Positions 63,555 to 64,000 of a DNA stretch of 64,000 nucleotides are shown in pieces. A program made the translations under genes and the position numbers. The stretch lies in the NCBI GenBank assembly GCA_030529505.1, contig JAUMWT010000002.1, positions 62,001-126,000 on the forward strand, written 5' to 3'. The stretch comes from Allobrachymonas sp. (lineage in GTDB: Bacteria > Pseudomonadota > Gammaproteobacteria > Burkholderiales > Burkholderiaceae_C). The first letter of the stretch is position 1, and every line of letters begins with the position of its first letter. The notes below the pieces were generated by a model that was not told where the DNA came from, did no database searches, and saw only the letters and a list, made by a program, of their open reading frames with translations.

Positions 63555-63783
63555 GTGTGTGGATTGACGTGATGGATCGGTGTGGCTTGCGCGTGGCTAA
63601 CGTGTGGTTGGAGCGTGCGGCTGATACACATCAAATATGCGTTTGATGCATGGCCGATGCGCAGTGGATGTGCCGGGGCAAACATCAGCCGCGGCGGATA
63701 ATGCGCAGGTTTGTGCGCCACCCTGCCTCGGCCTGCGCTGGCTGTGTTGGGGCCGATGGTTGGCCTGTGATTTCCTGCTCGTG

Positions 63784-64000
63784 ATGGCTATGTCTGTATC
63801 CGAATCTTCTGCCGCAGCCGCGTATTTTTTGGCGATTGATACCAGCACCGAAGTGCTCAGCCTCGCGCTGGGCGCAGCTGCATTGTCTGCATCGGCCCGT
63901 GACGCGTCGCCGCCCCTGTGGCAATACACGGGCGCGGGCGGCAGCCACTCGTCAGCCACGCTGATCCCCGAAACCATGCGCCTGCTCGCGCAAGCGGGTT
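63784..64000 (+). CDS. tsaB: tRNA threonylcarbamoyladenosine biosynthesis protein TsaB (partial)
   Basis: The first 72 codons of a gene cut by the window edge. After a short leader (MAMSVSESSAAAAY) the frame reads FLAIDTSTEVLSLAL, the ASKHA-type start of TsaB/YeaZ, and further on GGSHSSATLIPETMRLLAQAG, equally typical. TsaB with TsaD and TsaE adds threonylcarbamoyl to A37 of ANN-decoding tRNAs. ATG 63784 or ATG 63790 are both possible. The 229 bases between the msr terminator and this gene show nothing else. Confidence 0.88.
   Translation, partial: MAMSVSESSAAAAYFLAIDTSTEVLSLALGAAALSASARDASPPLWQYTGAGGSHSSATLIPETMRLLAQAG

Overview
The window is GC-rich (visibly well above 60% over most of its length) and densely coded. 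Gene content (H-NS-type protein of the short beta-proteobacterial class, BktB-type thiolase, odhA-odhB-lpdA, ZapE, PilB-type Trx-MsrA-MsrB, a bioA-F-H-C-D cluster) points to Burkholderiales, most likely Comamonadaceae. This is inferred from families and gene order only; there is no rRNA and I recognised no tRNA, and the genus cannot be fixed.

Layout. 0.4-5.9 kb: five-gene biotin operon bioA-bioF-bioH-bioC-bioD with overlapping stops and starts. 6-11.8 kb: stomatin/QmcA and NfeD partners, yceD (DUF177) facing maf/yceF and a tetrapyrrole-methylase-family methyltransferase, then 1.1 kb of repeat-bearing intergenic DNA and an H-NS-like gene. 12-17.6 kb: CorC/HlyC-family membrane protein, apaH, a PLP aminotransferase, an AraC regulator and a VOC protein. 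17.8-24.2 kb: beta-ketothiolase, cobS-cobC, hemB, an STM3941-like membrane protein and a PHP-domain phosphatase. 24.6-33 kb: 2-oxoglutarate dehydrogenase E1 and E2, then an SMR exporter and a CHMI-type isomerase placed before the E3 gene, followed by zapE and a small lipoprotein gene. 33.4-43.2 kb: a tight minus-strand cluster of two related SAM-methyltransferase genes (three methyltransferase domains in total), a family-5 solute-binding lipoprotein, two Dpp-type permeases, an MFS exporter and a fused double ATPase. 43.5-49.3 kb: MarC, PBP4-type carboxypeptidase, an AT-rich island with an FAH-family hydrolase, and an M48 peptidase. 49.6-58.2 kb: TetR-controlled tripartite ABC efflux operon (YbhGFSR/RbbA type) interrupted by a shortened RhuM/Fic gene. 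58.3-64 kb: small conserved proteins, AlkD-like protein, a divergent merR/carboxymuconolactone-decarboxylase pair with a textbook 19-bp-spacer promoter, and a duplicated thioredoxin/Trx-MsrA-MsrB pair. The start of tsaB is cut by the window edge.

Between genes are short palindromic-ended repeats that look like non-autonomous mobile elements. Family A (terminal repeat GCCTGTTCACGATCTCA) has clear copies at 33219-33375 and 7062-7245, a half copy at 10451-10494, and possible decayed traces at the 3' end of bioF and near 13.7 kb. Family B has one full copy at 60917-61199 and a half copy at 12022-12070. No transposase gene is present in the window.

The most interesting candidate system is the 33.4-43.2 kb cluster. 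Its transport half has the same components as the staphylopine (cnt) metallophore systems: binding protein, two permeases, MFS exporter, and paired ATPases here fused. The recognised opine-metallophore biosynthetic genes are absent and three class I methyltransferase domains take their place. I infer a small molecule that is made, exported and re-imported, perhaps a metallophore of unknown structure.
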